Of a stretch of DNA of 64,000 nt, positions 22,168 to 31,728 are shown piece after piece (position 1 is the first letter of the stretch; each line of letters starts with the position of its first letter). The notes below the pieces were generated by a model. That model had not been told where the DNA came from and searched no databases. It saw only the letters and a program-made list of their open reading frames with translations. This DNA comes from Chitinophagaceae bacterium DXS. GTDB taxonomy: Bacteria; Bacteroidota; Bacteroidia; Chitinophagales; Chitinophagaceae. The translations under genes and the position numbers were made by a program. Where the stretch lies: contig CP128386.1 in assembly GCA_030345135.1 (NCBI GenBank), positions 5,719,327-5,783,326 on the forward strand. Reading direction: 5' to 3'.

Positions 22168-24996
22168 ATGAGAAGATTTATTGTACTTCTTGCAACAGTA
22201 TTGCCTTTATTCGTACTTGCCCAGCTAAATGGTAGTTTGATAATTAGCGGGAAAATAGTGAACGAACACAACCAACCGGTACCTTCTGCCTCCGTTAGTA
22301 TTAAAGGCAGTGACAAAGGTGTTGTAACCAACGCCGACGGTAGTTTTTCATTGGTAACCAACCAAAAGTTTCCTTTTCGCATTGTAGTTTCTTCGGTAGG
22401 ATTCGCACCACAGGAATTGGAAGTAAAAAGCCAGGATTCCAAACTCAACATCCAGCTTGTTACCCAAACTTACATGGTTGACGAAGTCGTAGTGACCGCC
22501 AGCAGACAGTCGGAAAAATTGTTACAGTCACCGGTGACAATTGAAAAACTGGATATTAAAGCATTAAAAGAAACACCTTCTTCATCATTTTATGATGCAA
22601 TAGGAAATCTTAAGAATGTGCAGATGACCACCGCAGGTTTAACCTTCAAGGTTTTCAACACGCGCGGCTTTAATGTTCCTAACAATTTCAGGTTTATGCA
22701 AATGGTTGATGGTATAGACAACCAGGCAGCAACTTTAGGTGTGCCATTGGGAAATGCCATCGGGCCAACAGAACTGGATATTCAGAGTATTGAAATTACA
22801 CCAGGTGCTTCTTCCGCTTTATATGGAATGAATGCACTGAACGGAATGAGCAACCTCATCACAAAAAATCCTTTCAAAAGCCAGGGCTTAAGCGTTTACC
22901 AAAAGGTTGCGTTTAACCACTTTGATGGTAAAGGAAGTTCTCCAAAGCCAATCTCTGAAACAGCCATCCGTTATGCTCAAGCATTTAACGACAAATTTGC
23001 CTTTAAAGTAAATTTCAGCTATTTCACAGGTACAGACTGGTATGCGGATAATCATACAGATTTTACACCCAACCTCAACCCGTCATTCCCTGAATTAAAT
23101 GGCAAGAACAATATTGCCAATGATTCATGGAACAAGTACGGCGATAATGCCAACATCGTTATCACAGATAAAAACAACAAACAATACACTGTACACAGAA
23201 CCGGTTATTGGGAAAAAGATATAGTTGGCGATTATACGGTACGCAACACAAAATTTGATGCCGCCCTTCATTATAAAATAACGCCCAAGTTGGAAGTGTC
23301 CTACGCCTATCGCGTTGGCCAGATGGATGGATTCTTTCAGCGTGGTAATCGTATAGGCCTTCGTGGTGTAGTAGTGCAAAACCATAAGATAGAATTGGTG
23401 CATCCTGATTTTACGATCCGCGCTTATATGTCTTTAGAGAATACGCACAATTCTTACAACATGAATCCGCTGGCGGATAACCTGGAGAAATCTTTCAAGC
23501 CGGATAAAAAATGGGCGGCAGATTATACAAAGGCTTTAAACAGCGCACTGTCAACAACAACTGACCTCGTAGCGGCTCATCAGGCTGCACGTGCAGCGGC
23601 GGATGCAGGGCGTTTTGTTCCGGGTACCGAAGCATTTAACGAGCAGGTACAAAAAATTAAAGCAAGGAACGACTGGGATATTTACCCGACTTCCAGCGAC
23701 CCCACTAATACTACCGGCGGTGCAAGGCTTTTGCAGATGAGCCATTTTTACCATGCAGAAGGCACCTGGAACCTGAGAAGATATATCAAGTTTGCTGATG
23801 TACTTGTTGGTGCAGATTACCGTACTTACGAAATCATTCCTGACGGAAACAACTTTGTTGATTTCAGCAAGCCGATAGATAAACGCAACACACCGGGCGG
23901 AAACAATATATGGTATGCAAAAACAGGCGGCTTTGTGCAGGCTAGTAAAAAACTGTTTGATGCATTAAAGCTGACTGCCTCACTCCGTTATGATAAGAGT
24001 GATTATTTCAGTGGTAAATTCAATCCGCGCTTATCAGCTGTTTACACATATAAAGAGAAACACAACTTCCGTGCTTCTTTCCAAACGGGATATCGCTTCC
24101 CTTCTTTATTTGAAGCATTCTCTTTTGTAAATAACGGTGGTGTGCGCCGTGTGGGCGGTCTGCCATTTATTGAAGAAGGATTGGGCTACTTCAAAAATTC
24201 TTACCTGACTTCTTCTGCCGATGCCTTCAGCAAGGCGGTTACCGTTGACAGGAACAATGGAATGACACAGGCCGATGCCGAAGCAAAAAATGCTTCAAAA
24301 TTGAAGGTTGCCAATCTGGATCCGATTCAGCCGGAGCAGATCCACGCGTTTGAGGCAGGATACAAAAGCGTTATATTGAAAAACAAAGTATTTATTGACA
24401 TAGACGGATATTACAGCCAGTACAAAAGCTTTATTGGCCAGGTTGAGGCAACTGTACCAAACGTTGGTGATGTGAACAATCCAACACCGGAAGTATTACA
24501 CACAATGACCGACAAATCATTGCAGACAAGATACAGGGTTTGGACAAACAGCCGCTCTACCGTTGCCAATTACGGAGCTGCCCTTGCCGTTACTTATAAC
24601 TTCTACAAAGGTTACAGTGTAAGCGGTAACGTAAATTACAACCAACTGGCGCAGGACAAAACAAAAGACGATGCCTTGATCCCAGGTTTTAATACACCAA
24701 AATGGTTTACCAACCTCAGCTTTGGCAACAGGGAAGTGGTTAAGAATATCGGGTTCAACATAGTTTGGCGCTGGCAGGATTCTTTCTACTGGCAGAATCT
24801 CTTCGGTAATGGTAATGTACCTGCTTATAGCACTGTTGATGCGCAGGTTAGCTTTAGGGTGCCTAAACTGTACTCAACTATTAAAGTGGGTGGTTCCAAC
24901 ATTTTAAACACAGCTTACTTTCAATACGTAGGAGGTCCGGAGATACGTGGTGTTTACTACATGTCCATAACCGTTGATGGACTGTTGGCTAAGTAA
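22168..24996 (+). CDS. TonB-dependent outer-membrane receptor
   Basis: 942 residues. A signal peptide (RRFIVLLATVLPLFVLAQ) is followed by a carboxypeptidase-regulatory-like domain (about 24-110, ISGKIVNEHNQPVPSASVSI). The plug domain has VDEVVVTASRQSEKLLQSP, a truncated GIDNQAATLG region and TPGASSALYGMNALNGMSN. The beta-barrel ends GVYYMSITVDGLLAK. It imports a large or chelated substrate using TonB energy. No SusD-type gene follows, so it is not a standard polysaccharide-utilisation pair; a siderophore, vitamin or peptide ligand is possible. A strong terminator follows the gene. Confidence 0.93.
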   Translation: MRRFIVLLATVLPLFVLAQLNGSLIISGKIVNEHNQPVPSASVSIKGSDKGVVTNADGSFSLVTNQKFPFRIVVSSVGFAPQELEVKSQDSKLNIQLVTQTYMVDEVVVTASRQSEKLLQSPVTIEKLDIKALKETPSSSFYDAIGNLKNVQMTTAGLTFKVFNTRGFNVPNNFRFMQMVDGIDNQAATLGVPLGNAIGPTELDIQSIEITPGASSALYGMNALNGMSNLITKNPFKSQGLSVYQKVAFNHFDGKGSSPKPISETAIRYAQAFNDKFAFKVNFSYFTGTDWYADNHTDFTPNLNPSFPELNGKNNIANDSWNKYGDNANIVITDKNNKQYTVHRTGYWEKDIVGDYTVRNTKFDAALHYKITPKLEVSYAYRVGQMDGFFQRGNRIGLRGVVVQNHKIELVHPDFTIRAYMSLENTHNSYNMNPLADNLEKSFKPDKKWAADYTKALNSALSTTTDLVAAHQAARAAADAGRFVPGTEAFNEQVQKIKARNDWDIYPTSSDPTNTTGGARLLQMSHFYHAEGTWNLRRYIKFADVLVGADYRTYEIIPDGNNFVDFSKPIDKRNTPGGNNIWYAKTGGFVQASKKLFDALKLTASLRYDKSDYFSGKFNPRLSAVYTYKEKHNFRASFQTGYRFPSLFEAFSFVNNGGVRRVGGLPFIEEGLGYFKNSYLTSSADAFSKAVTVDRNNGMTQADAEAKNASKLKVANLDPIQPEQIHAFEAGYKSVILKNKVFIDIDGYYSQYKSFIGQVEATVPNVGDVNNPTPEVLHTMTDKSLQTRYRVWTNSRSTVANYGAALAVTYNFYKGYSVSGNVNYNQLAQDKTKDDALIPGFNTPKWFTNLSFGNREVVKNIGFNIVWRWQDSFYWQNLFGNGNVPAYSTVDAQVSFRVPKLYSTIKVGGSNILNTAYFQYVGGPEIRGVYYMSITVDGLLAK

Positions 24997-25021
24997 ACGT
25001 GTTAAAAACGGGCACTTTTAT

Positions 25022-25057
25022 GCAGGGTCTTTGTAAAAGAAGATCCTGCTTTTTTTT
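25022..25057 (+). terminator. Rho-independent terminator of the TonB receptor gene
   Basis: Stem GCAGGGTCTT / AAGAAGATCCTGC with a short loop, followed by eight T (25050-25057). Confidence 0.75.
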
Positions 25058-25174
25058 GTACGATGTTAGGTGTACGATGTACGATGTGTCGGATGGCTGA
25101 TGTCTGCTATGCCTCGCCAAGGTATGTGTCGCTTCGCCAGGGTTTATATCCCACGGACCTTTGGTTGTTGCATT

Positions 25175-25193
25175 GGGCCGTGAGACACGACCC
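25175..25193. repeat. Hairpin repeat with conserved AGAC loop, copy 1
   Basis: GGGCCGT-GAGAC-ACGACCC followed by ATGGCG. A second copy at 31372-31390 has GGTTCGT-TAGAC-ACGAACC followed by ATGGCG. The stem bases differ, while pairing and loop are kept. Confidence 0.55.
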
Positions 25194-25240
25194 ATGGCGA
25201 TCAATTGCATTATTATCGAGATATAAGAATACATTTTCAA

Positions 25241-25351
25241 CCCGAAGGAACAACATTTGTGGGTGTCACCCCTTCGGGGTTTTGCTAATGCGTATAATTC
25301 TTTCTATAGTAATGCCATCCCCTGCCCATCCGGTCAGGCGGGCTTCGGGAT
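25241..25351. repeat. Palindrome cluster with a nested palindromic insertion
   Basis: CACCCCTTCGGGGT (25267-25280) is followed by a TTTCTATAGTAAT spacer and the hairpin ATCCC...TTCGGGAT, whose loop is interrupted by a 22-nt palindrome (25322-25343, CTGCCC...CAGGCGGGC). Uninterrupted relatives lie at 36301 and 49661. Confidence 0.65.
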
Positions 25352-25409
25352 TTGTGTTGGGGTAAAGCTTGAAGTTTACGAACCTATATCTTTAATTATT
25401 TGAATCTAA

Positions 25410-25530
25410 CTGTTAATGTTTTCCTGATACCTGATGCTTGACACCTTAAACCTCACGCCTTAAACCTCACGCCTCACACCTCACGCCTGAAACCTGACAC
25501 CCGATCGCTGATACCTGAAACCTAACCGCC
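25410..25530. repeat. Degenerate microrepeat tract (CCTGAAACCTGA type)
   Basis: Many variants of CCTGATACC, CCTTAAACCTCACG and CCTGACACC in series, without a gene. A related reverse tract is at 35095-35190. Confidence 0.6.
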
Positions 25531-25568
25531 CGAATGCCTTATCTTTGAACATCATCAATTACACCTTA

Positions 25569-26531
25569 ATGACAGCAGATCAGATCGGATACCTCGTTTT
25601 TGGAATTGTGTTAACAGGCGCCTTGATATTTGACCTTGGTTTAATCAGCAAAAAAGATAAAAAGATTACCATTAGAGCAGCATTGCAGCAAACCCTGTTC
25701 TGGGTGTCACTTGCATTGCTCTTCTTTGTATTTCTATGGTTTGATAAAGGGCAAACCACAGCCCTGCAGTACATCAGTGCTTACCTGATGGAATGGAGCC
25801 TTAGTATTGATAACATTTTTGTGTTCATTCTCATTTTTACCTCTTTTGGGGTGAAAGAAAAACATGTGTCCCGTGTGCTCTTGCTCGGCATCCTCATGGC
25901 AATTTTATTCAGGGTGATCTTCATAACCATCGGCGTTGCACTGGTTGAACGTTTCGAATGGATCTTATACCTGTTTGGTGTTTTCCTGGTATATACCGGC
26001 GTCAAGATGTTTGCATCAAACAGCGACGAGGAATTTGAACCGCATGATACAAAAGTGTATAAACTGCTTAAAAGGGTATTGCCGCTGGTTCCGCATGATG
26101 GAGACGGTAAGTACATGGTACGTGAAAACGGTAAACGGTTTTACACAACCTTATTCGTTGTCATTATTCTGCTGGCTTCGATAGATATTGTTTTTGCGCT
26201 GGATTCCATTCCGGCTGTAATGGGTATTTCAAGGGACAAGCTCGTTATTTATACTTCAAACATTTTCGCTGTACTTGGCTTGCGCTCATTATTCTTCCTG
26301 CTTCGCGGTGCGGTTGATAAATTTGATTACCTGCAGCAGGGTATCGCCATTGTGCTCGTATTTATCGGTTTAAAAATGCTTGCAGAGCATTGGATCAATC
26401 AATATGTTGACAAAAGTCTCCAGGTGTTCATTTCTTTGGGCGTGATACTTGTATGTATTAGCGGATCCATATTTTATTCCATCTTCATGAATAAAAAACA
26501 GCCGCAGAATGTAGATGATACTGTTTATTAA
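25569..26531 (+). CDS. TerC/Alx-family integral membrane protein
   Basis: 320 residues from the ATG at 25569; a TTG at 25545 would add eight unlikely residues. About nine transmembrane helices. Family marks are FDLGLISKKDKKITIRAAL, the conserved acidic motif EWSLSIDNIFVFILIF (about 77-92) and a second copy SIDIVFALDSIPAVMGIS in the second half, both lining the ion path. TerC/Alx proteins export manganese or support metalation of secreted proteins. The internal repeat of the two SxDN/D-type motifs is intact. It ends 13 bp before the next gene, so it is probably co-transcribed with murF-alr. Confidence 0.9.
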   Translation: MTADQIGYLVFGIVLTGALIFDLGLISKKDKKITIRAALQQTLFWVSLALLFFVFLWFDKGQTTALQYISAYLMEWSLSIDNIFVFILIFTSFGVKEKHVSRVLLLGILMAILFRVIFITIGVALVERFEWILYLFGVFLVYTGVKMFASNSDEEFEPHDTKVYKLLKRVLPLVPHDGDGKYMVRENGKRFYTTLFVVIILLASIDIVFALDSIPAVMGISRDKLVIYTSNIFAVLGLRSLFFLLRGAVDKFDYLQQGIAIVLVFIGLKMLAEHWINQYVDKSLQVFISLGVILVCISGSIFYSIFMNKKQPQNVDDTVY

Positions 26532-26544
26532 TACGAGTAAATAA

Positions 26545-29019
26545 TTGTTGGAATTGTATACTTTAAGAGAATTAGCCACCGCAATCAGCGGTGAATTACA
26601 TGCAGCCAGTGAGCAGGCTGTTATTGAGCATCTGTTAACGGACAGCCGTAAAATTATTTTTCCTGCTACTTCGCTTTTTTTTGCTTTGCATTCTTCCCGA
26701 AGGGATGGTCATTCATTTATTGCCGAAGTGTATGAACGTGGTGTAAGAAATTTTGTGGTTGAAAGAAAATTCGATCATTCATCTTTTTCTGATGCCAACT
26801 TTATAGTTGTTGACAGCACATTGCATGCCTTGCAGGCGCTTGCTGCCTGGCACAGGTCCAAATTTAAGTATCCGGTAATTGGGATAACCGGAAGCAACGG
26901 AAAGACGATTGTCAAAGAATGGCTGTATCAATTGTTATCACCCGATTTTAATATTGTTCGCAGCCCCAGAAGTTATAATTCACAAACCGGTGTTCCCTTA
27001 AGTGTGTGGAATATGAATGAAACGCACACGCTGGCCATTTTTGAAGCCGGAATTTCTTTGCGTGGTGAGATGGAAAAGCTGGAGCATGTTATTAAACCTG
27101 ATCTAGGGGTTTTTACAACAATAGGCGACGCACATAGCGAAGGGTTTATGAACATACAGGAAAAGGTGCGGGAGAAGGCGAAACTTTTTACAGATGCAAG
27201 GGAGGTTGTTTTTTGCCGCGATAAAAAAGATATAGCCATAGCGATTGATCATATTGAAACGGCGAAAAAGTTTGATTGGAGTAAAGGTGGAAATGCGAAG
27301 CTGAATGTTCAGGAAATACAAAAAAATGAACAGTCAACAAGCATAAAAATGCATTTCAAAAAGGCTGACTTTGAGGTCCTGATTCCTTTTACGGATGACG
27401 CCAGTATTGAAAATGCGATAACCTGTTGTTGTGTTTGCCTCTCGCTAAACCTTGCGCCAGCCGTAATTGCGGAAAGAATGCAATTGCTTCAGGCTGTTGA
27501 TATGCGCCTGCAATTGCTGCCGGCCATCAACAACAACGCCATCATTAATGATAGTTACAGTTTTGATCTGAATGCCTTTCAGATAGCGATAGATTTTCTG
27601 TTGCAGCAAAATCAGTATACCAGGCATTGCATCATTATTTCTGATCTTCCTGAACGGTATACAGCTGATCATTACAAGCAATTGATCGCGATGGTCGTTT
27701 CGAAAAAGATCAGGAGACTGATCACCATCGGTCCCAAATGGAAGGCACTGCATATTATCCCTGATCAGCAGAATTTTTTGCTGGAACAATATGATCAGAC
27801 CGAAGAGTTTGTCCATCAGTTCAATACCAATCATTTCCGGAATGAAGCCATTCTACTGAAAGGTGCACGTGTTTTTGAGTTTGAGAAACTGGTGCAATTG
27901 TTTGACAAGAAAGTGCATCAAACAGTAATGAGCATTAATCTTACAGCCATCGCTCACAACTTAAAAGAATACCAGCGGGAATTAAAACCTGGCGTAAAGC
28001 TGATGGCGATGGTTAAGGCTTACGGTTATGGCAGCGGAAGTGCGGAAGTAGCCAATGTTTTGCAGTTTCATAAAGTGGATTACCTGGCTGTAGCCTATGC
28101 TGATGAAGGGATTGATCTTCGTAAATCCGGCATCCGTATGCCCTTAATGGTACTGAATGTTGATGAGGCGGCATTTGAAGCAGTAGTGGAATACAATCTT
28201 GAACCAGAACTATATTCTTTTGAAATATTACAAAGCTTTATTGCATTTGTAAAGCACCAGGGCATTCAATCATATCCTGTACACATTAAGCTGGATACCG
28301 GTATGCACCGGTTGGGATTTGAAGAAAAAGATGTGGATGAATTATTGGAGATCCTGAAGGAGAACAAGAATTCAATCGTGGTAAAATCAGCCCTGAGTCA
28401 CCTGGCTGCAAGTGAAGATCCGGGTGAGGATGCGTTTACCAAACATCAGATTGACACTTTTGTAAGATGCTGTGATCGTATTGCCGCGGTGTTGCCTTAC
28501 ACTTTCATACGGCATATTTCCAACTCAGCGGCAATATTCCGACATCATGAAGCGCAATTTGATATGGTGAGACTGGGAATTGGTTTGTATGGTGTGGACA
28601 GCGCCGCAGAACATCAGCTTGCCCTGCAGACTGTTGCCACGTTGAAAACAACAATTGCCCAGTTAAGAATGGTGAAAGCAGGGGATACCATTGGTTATAA
28701 CAGGCGAGGCAAAGTTGAGCGTGATTCTCTTATCGCCACGATACGAATTGGTTATGCAGACGGATTCAGCCGTAACCTGGGGTACGGAACAGGGAAAGTC
28801 TGGATCAATGGCCGGCTTTACCCGGTTATTGGCACCGTTTGTATGGATATGACAATGATTGATGTAACCGGAGCTGAGGATATAAAAGTTGGCGACGAGG
28901 TAGAGATTTTCGGCCCCAATCTTCCCATTCAGCAGGTATCTCAATGGAGCAAAACCATTGCTTACGAGATACTTACGGGCATTAGCCAACGTGTGAAACG
29001 GGTGTATTTAGAAGAATAG
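26545..29019 (+). CDS. Bifunctional MurF ligase / alanine racemase fusion
   Basis: 824 residues with a TTG start (two adjacent TTG codons at 26545 and 26548; no ATG nearby). The N-terminal half is a Mur ligase: P-loop ITGSNGKT at about residue 115-121, then EAGISLRGEME and a central NDSYSFDLNAF. The C-terminal half from about residue 462 is alanine racemase. It has the PLP lysine in MAMVKAYGYGSG (about 491), DTGMHRLGF, MVRLGIGLYGVD, the catalytic Tyr in TIGYNRRG and MDMTMIDVTG. One enzyme therefore makes D-Ala and another activity adds D-Ala-D-Ala to the UDP-MurNAc tripeptide. The fusion is characteristic of Bacteroidetes. Confidence 0.95.
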   Translation: MLELYTLRELATAISGELHAASEQAVIEHLLTDSRKIIFPATSLFFALHSSRRDGHSFIAEVYERGVRNFVVERKFDHSSFSDANFIVVDSTLHALQALAAWHRSKFKYPVIGITGSNGKTIVKEWLYQLLSPDFNIVRSPRSYNSQTGVPLSVWNMNETHTLAIFEAGISLRGEMEKLEHVIKPDLGVFTTIGDAHSEGFMNIQEKVREKAKLFTDAREVVFCRDKKDIAIAIDHIETAKKFDWSKGGNAKLNVQEIQKNEQSTSIKMHFKKADFEVLIPFTDDASIENAITCCCVCLSLNLAPAVIAERMQLLQAVDMRLQLLPAINNNAIINDSYSFDLNAFQIAIDFLLQQNQYTRHCIIISDLPERYTADHYKQLIAMVVSKKIRRLITIGPKWKALHIIPDQQNFLLEQYDQTEEFVHQFNTNHFRNEAILLKGARVFEFEKLVQLFDKKVHQTVMSINLTAIAHNLKEYQRELKPGVKLMAMVKAYGYGSGSAEVANVLQFHKVDYLAVAYADEGIDLRKSGIRMPLMVLNVDEAAFEAVVEYNLEPELYSFEILQSFIAFVKHQGIQSYPVHIKLDTGMHRLGFEEKDVDELLEILKENKNSIVVKSALSHLAASEDPGEDAFTKHQIDTFVRCCDRIAAVLPYTFIRHISNSAAIFRHHEAQFDMVRLGIGLYGVDSAAEHQLALQTVATLKTTIAQLRMVKAGDTIGYNRRGKVERDSLIATIRIGYADGFSRNLGYGTGKVWINGRLYPVIGTVCMDMTMIDVTGAEDIKVGDEVEIFGPNLPIQQVSQWSKTIAYEILTGISQRVKRVYLEE

Positions 29020-29113
29020 AATCCTGGAAAGATCTAGTTTTAACAATCTCTAGTGCTGAAAGCTAAAAGCTGATAGCTGATAGCTCGCAAAGCACTATCT
29101 TTTCCCCTTATCT

Positions 29114-29788
29114 TTGCCGCAAAAATTTTTTACAGTGAAGGGTAAACAGGTTATTCTGTTGATTGCAGCTATTTTGGTGGCAGACCAGGCCATAAAATTG
29201 TTTATTAAAACGCATTATTATCTTGGCGAAGAGCACAAGGTGATAGGTAACTGGTTCAGGCTGCATTTTGTGGAGAATGAGGGCATGGCATGGGGCTGGA
29301 AGTTCGGCGGCGGACTTGGAAAAGTGCTGCTTACCATGTTCAGGCTGGTGGCAGTAATAGCCGGTACGTTTATCATTCGCAATTTTATCCGTAAAGGACA
29401 TTCCAGGGGATTCATTATCTGCGCTTCGCTGATCTATGCCGGTGCGCTGGGAAACCTGATAGACAGTATGTTCTACGGTCTTATTTTTAATGAAAGTGAT
29501 CCTTTTTCTCAAAATCTTGCGCAGCTTTTCCCTCCGGGTGGCGGCTATGCCGGTTTCCTTCACGGAAAAGTGGTGGATATGTTTTACTTTCCGTTGATAG
29601 ACACTACCCTGCCATCATGGATTCCGTTCTGGGGTGGCGAACGGTTTGAGTTTTTCCAGCCGGTATTTAACCTGGCCGATGCTTCAATATCTGTTGGTGT
29701 GATTGTGTTGTTCCTTTTCCAGAAAAGATTAATGCCGCATCCTCCAAAAAAGGCTGAAGAATCTCAGCCGGAAACAATTGTGAAATAA
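29114..29788 (+). CDS. lspA: Lipoprotein signal peptidase (signal peptidase II)
   Basis: 224 residues from a TTG at 29114; a GTG at 29135 (VKGKQVILL) is an alternative start close to the first TM helix. Four transmembrane segments. Catalytic aspartates are in GALGNLIDSMFYG and PVFNLADASISVG; the conserved Asn in HFVENEGMAWG is present. It cleaves the signal peptide of diacylglyceryl-prolipoproteins. A long periplasmic insert with the FLHGKVVDMFYFPL motif is typical of Bacteroidetes LspA. A degenerate AGCTGATAGCTG tract separates it from murF-alr. Confidence 0.94.
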   Translation: MPQKFFTVKGKQVILLIAAILVADQAIKLFIKTHYYLGEEHKVIGNWFRLHFVENEGMAWGWKFGGGLGKVLLTMFRLVAVIAGTFIIRNFIRKGHSRGFIICASLIYAGALGNLIDSMFYGLIFNESDPFSQNLAQLFPPGGGYAGFLHGKVVDMFYFPLIDTTLPSWIPFWGGERFEFFQPVFNLADASISVGVIVLFLFQKRLMPHPPKKAEESQPETIVK

Positions 29789-29918
29789 TTACTTTAGCTA
29801 TAACTGACATTGCGTGCTAACAAAACGGTAATGAACATTTTGCCAAAGCTTTTTTACAGCCCGAAACATGAAAATAAGCAGTATGTTGACATTTTCAGAT
29901 ACCCTTAATAAAAAACGC

Positions 29919-31169
29919 ATGAAACGCCCCCTTTGTATACTGGTGATCGTCGCAGCCTTTTATGCAGGGTGTTCAAAAGAGCCTAAAGAGCTTAAGCCAA
30001 GTGGCCCGGAGAAGGTTTCGATCACGTCAATTGCTCCATCGAGTGGCCTGGCAGGCACAAAGGTTGTCATTAAAGGCGCTCATTTTGGAGTTAACCCATT
30101 AGATAACATTGTCACCTTCAACAACAATCCGGCAGTAGTGTTTTCATCCTCTGCTGACTCTTTGATTGTAATAGCTCCCGCAAACGGCACATCAGGACCC
30201 GTTACAGTTGCAGTAGCAGGAATTACTGCAATCGGACCCGTTTACACCTATATTGCCGACCCGGTAGAAATTGCTGACTCAGTAGACGTGTATGTGGCAG
30301 CTGCGGCTATGGGTGTTATGTATTGGAAGAATGGTGAGGCGACTTATCTGGAACCTACACAAAATAACATGGGAGGAGCGTTCGGCATTGCAGTATCAGA
30401 CACCGACGTGTATGTTGGCAGCTATACTCATTTTAACACGTATCCAAGTTTTCAGGCGGCCTATTGGAAGAACGGAAAAAAAACGAACCTTTCTTCGCCT
30501 GAATCAGCAGGACAGGTAAGAGTACTTGAGTTATTCGGCAACGACCTCTATGTAGGTGGCAGTGAAAACGACAAGCCTGTGTATTGGAAAAACCGGGTAA
30601 AATACAGTTTGCCCTTTACCGGTGGTTATGCAAGGGTAAATGCATTGGCCGTCAATGGCAACGATGTATATGCAGCTGGTTTTCAACCAGGACCTGGTAA
30701 TGAGTGGCATTCGGTTTATTGGAAAAACGGCATTGAAACCGTTCTGGGCAAAGATGCCCTGGTTGATATAGGGGCTACTTCCATAACAACGAGCGGTAAC
30801 GACGTATATGTTTGCGCTACCGAGTCGGGGGATGCAGTCTACTGGAAAAATGGAGTGAAGGTAACATTGGATAAATATCCGGGTGTTGATCCTGTTGCTG
30901 CCAACGCAATTGTGTTAGCAGGCAACAGCATTTATGTTGTAGGCAGTTATCGTGGGGACGCTGTTTACTGGAAAGATGGAGCAAGGATTACGCTCCCTAA
31001 ACGGGGATCTTCTGCCGTCGCCACAGCTATTACATTTTATCAATCCGATATTTATATTGGTGGGCGGGATGGAGGCTTACCTGTGTACTGGAAGAATGGA
31101 GTTGAGGTTCGGCTTTGCTGCAGTCAGTACGGAACTGTAAGTGCCATTGCCGTAACTAAAAAGCAATGA
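29919..31169 (+). CDS. Lipoprotein with IPT/TIG domain and seven YWKNG repeats
   Basis: 416 residues from the ATG at 29919, chosen because it starts a lipoprotein signal (RPLCILVIVAAFYAGCSKE, lipobox YAGC). An IPT/TIG domain follows (about 33-115, VSITSIAPSSGLAGTKVVIK). The rest is built from seven repeats of about 45 residues. Each has DVYVxG or similar, then YWKNG (YWKDG and YWKNR in two), then a basic residue and TL. These repeats probably form a beta-propeller. It is anchored in the outer membrane or periplasm; the ligand is unknown. Confidence 0.8.
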   Translation: MKRPLCILVIVAAFYAGCSKEPKELKPSGPEKVSITSIAPSSGLAGTKVVIKGAHFGVNPLDNIVTFNNNPAVVFSSSADSLIVIAPANGTSGPVTVAVAGITAIGPVYTYIADPVEIADSVDVYVAAAAMGVMYWKNGEATYLEPTQNNMGGAFGIAVSDTDVYVGSYTHFNTYPSFQAAYWKNGKKTNLSSPESAGQVRVLELFGNDLYVGGSENDKPVYWKNRVKYSLPFTGGYARVNALAVNGNDVYAAGFQPGPGNEWHSVYWKNGIETVLGKDALVDIGATSITTSGNDVYVCATESGDAVYWKNGVKVTLDKYPGVDPVAANAIVLAGNSIYVVGSYRGDAVYWKDGARITLPKRGSSAVATAITFYQSDIYIGGRDGGLPVYWKNGVEVRLCCSQYGTVSAIAVTKKQ

Positions 31170-31371
31170 CGCTAAAGCCCTTTGGCTTATGTTTCAAATT
31201 ATACTAACTTACTTGTTTTAAATAAGATCTCCTTCCTTAATACTGCGATAAGAAGTAAAACAGCTCAAAAGAAACATCAGGTACCATTTAACAGAAGAAA
31301 ACTTCAAAATGGGTTAAACACGTAACAAAAGCTTTTGCTGCTCGACATGCTAACGCAGCACTACACGTGGC

Positions 31372-31390
31372 GGTTCGTTAGACACGAACC
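31372..31390. repeat. Hairpin repeat with conserved AGAC loop, copy 2
   Basis: GGTTCGT-TAGAC-ACGAACC followed by ATGGCG; see 25175. Downstream, TTGTCGGACCGACAA forms another small palindrome. Confidence 0.55.
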
Positions 31391-31509
31391 ATGGCGCTAG
31401 ATTCGCGCGGAGTTTGTCGGACCGACAATGAATGATAATGATATAACGAAGATCCTAAAGTCACGAATTGAAACCTTTTCAACATTGAGTGCTTTTTGCT
31501 TGTGAATGG

Positions 31510-31578
31510 TTAATGCCCTACGGGCAATGAATACAATGGGTGCGGAATTTTCTATTGAGCTTAATGCCCTACGGGCAA
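31510..31578. repeat. Two TTAATGCCCTACGGGCAA palindromes
   Basis: Identical 18-nt units at 31510-31527 and 31561-31578, each with a TGCCC-TAC-GGGCA hairpin, 33 nt apart. They lie in the 559-bp gap 31170-31728, which has no gene. Confidence 0.65.
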
Positions 31579-31673
31579 GAGAACCATGAGACTACAATTT
31601 TGTATCCTGTGCATGGCAGGTTTAGCATACATTAAGATCTCTTCGCTTCAAATTGTGCCAAAGTTTGTTGCAT

Positions 31674-31709
31674 AAAAAAACTGCTTCGTTAATCGAGAAG
31701 CAGTTTTTA
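31674..31709. terminator. Bidirectional terminator
   Basis: AAACTGCTTC (31678-31687) and GAAGCAGTTT (31697-31706) with A-run and T-run on the two sides. It serves the minus-strand lipoprotein gene ending at 31729. Confidence 0.75.
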
Positions 31710-31728
31710 ATAAAGAAAATATTCTTAG

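Noticed and set aside
22168-24996. SusC/SusD polysaccharide-utilisation locus
   Set aside because: No SusD-like gene or linked glycosidases follow the receptor; a terminator comes directly after it.
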